Source: an uncultured Bacilli bacterium (lineage in GTDB: Bacteria; Bacillota_I; Bacilli_A; ML615J-28; CAG-313). From it: DNA of 5,004 nt. A model generated the notes under the pieces. It was not told where the DNA came from and ran no database searches. It worked only from the letters and a program-made list of their open reading frames with translations. Position 1 is the first letter of the stretch; each line of letters opens with the position of its first letter. This document shows positions 4,290 to 5,004 of this stretch, piece by piece. The stretch covers positions 1 to 5,004 of the forward strand of contig CAJGDR010000070.1 in assembly GCA_904502205.1 (NCBI GenBank), written 5' to 3'. Position numbers and translations under genes: made by a program.

Positions 4290-5004
4290 ATTTATTTAAA
4301 ATAATTTTGATTGCTGGTCTTACACCAATGTTTTCACCTTGTGGATAGTATGGTTTATCAGGTGTTCCATCATATTTAACCATTGCTGGAAATAATGGAG
4401 TAAACTCGAAACCTGTACGTGTCCACCAGTTACTTGAACTGTCAATGTTGTTTGGAACACTTACTAAACCATGTGCTCTTGCAAAATCAGATGCATGTGC
4501 CACACGACAGTCATTGTTGAAGAAACCATATAATGTGCTTATAACTTCTTTGTAACTTAATAAGAAAACTTTATCAAGAGTTGAACGAAGATCAGGATCA
4601 GGTTTTAAACCAATGTGAGTGTATTCGTTTTTATTAAGTGATTCTTGAATAAATGATTGTTCTTCTAAAGTAAATGCATTTTCGAAGAAATATCCATTTA
4701 ACCATTCACGAATTTTACTATATTCATAATCTGAAGGTCTAATTGTTATTTCATTTTCAGTAATTGTATCTTTAATATTGTTGAATGCTTTAGAATCAAT
4801 AATATTTTCTGATAATAAAAATAATTCATTTGAGGTAGGATTATTAAGAATTTGCCAACATAGAGGTTCAACTAAGAAATAGTGTGTTGTTCCTACACGA
4901 TATTTAGTTCCTTGGTAGAACAATTCATTATCCCCTGGATTATCACCAAAATAATGATTGTTGATTACTGTAACTTTTGCGAATTCGTGATTTTGATATT
5001 CAAT
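4288..5004 (-). CDS. DUF6273 domain protein, C-terminal part (5' truncated by window edge)
   Basis: The minus-strand frame stays open to base 5004, giving at least 238 residues; the true start is outside the window. A TTG at 4923 is not taken as the start, because the 27 codons before it are open and read smoothly (for example VTVINNHYFGDNPGDNE) and no ribosome binding site is seen. DUF6273 features, numbered from the first visible residue, are: HYFLVEPLCWQILNN (about 41-55), LFLLSENIID (62-71), YSKIREWLNGYFFENAF (95-111), DKVFLLSYKEV (144-154), DFARAHG (173-179), WWTRT (193-197) and GVRPAIKI (227-234). In Firmicutes this domain is common in secreted or surface proteins and lipoproteins with lectin-like or repeat domains, and its function is unknown. 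Whether a signal peptide or other domains precede it cannot be seen here. The gene ends on the shared terminator. Confidence 0.85.
   Translation of the reverse strand: MEYQNHEFAKVTVINNHYFGDNPGDNELFYQGTKYRVGTTHYFLVEPLCWQILNNPTSNELFLLSENIIDSKAFNNIKDTITENEITIRPSDYEYSKIREWLNGYFFENAFTLEEQSFIQESLNKNEYTHIGLKPDPDLRSTLDKVFLLSYKEVISTLYGFFNNDCRVAHASDFARAHGLVSVPNNIDSSSNWWTRTGFEFTPLFPAMVKYDGTPDKPYYPQGENIGVRPAIKIILNK

Noticed and set aside
4921..4923. TTG 4923 as the start of the DUF6273 gene
   Set aside because: The frame is open to the window edge and the preceding residues look like protein; no ribosome binding site precedes it.

Overview
The window is AT-rich bacterial DNA with standard codons (TGG for Trp, TGA as stop), strong AGGAG-type ribosome binding sites, consensus TTGaca/TATAAT promoters and short intergenic gaps. 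With rubrerythrin, a PerR/Fur-type regulator, a GGGtGRT protein and a DUF6273 protein, this points to an anaerobic low-GC Firmicute (Clostridia or an Erysipelotrichia-like gut lineage). The exact taxon cannot be read from the sequence.

Layout. (1) Bases 1-1369: the 3' end of a NifU-like Fe-S scaffold gene, translationally linked to a complete GGGtGRT-family gene and closed by an intrinsic terminator. (2) 1413-2051: a HAD-superfamily phosphatase with no visible promoter of its own. (3) 2061-3050: a two-gene peroxide/iron-stress operon. A consensus promoter with a 23-bp near-perfect palindromic Fur-type operator drives a short PerR-like regulator and, 2 nt later, rubrerythrin. (4) 3056-3083: a palindromic hairpin between convergent genes. 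(5) 3074-3682 (minus): a YigZ/IMPACT-family gene, divergent from (6) 3804-4274 (plus): a stand-alone CinA C-terminal/PncC amidase gene. Back-to-back promoters lie between them. (7) 4259-4289: a terminator that contains the pncC stop codon. (8) 4288-5004 (minus): the C-terminal part of a DUF6273 protein whose frame runs off the window.

Genes 1 and 2 probably act together in Fe-S or metal chemistry, but the GGGtGRT role is not known. The regulator and rubrerythrin form a self-contained peroxide-defence unit. The most interesting point is the match between protein and DNA: the regulator has the Asp metal ligand typical of peroxide-sensing PerR, but an Arg at the recognition-helix position that favours Fur boxes, and its own promoter carries an exact Fur-type 7-1-7 core. 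No phage, transposon, CRISPR, tRNA or rRNA signal was seen, and no gap longer than about 120 bases lacks a gene.
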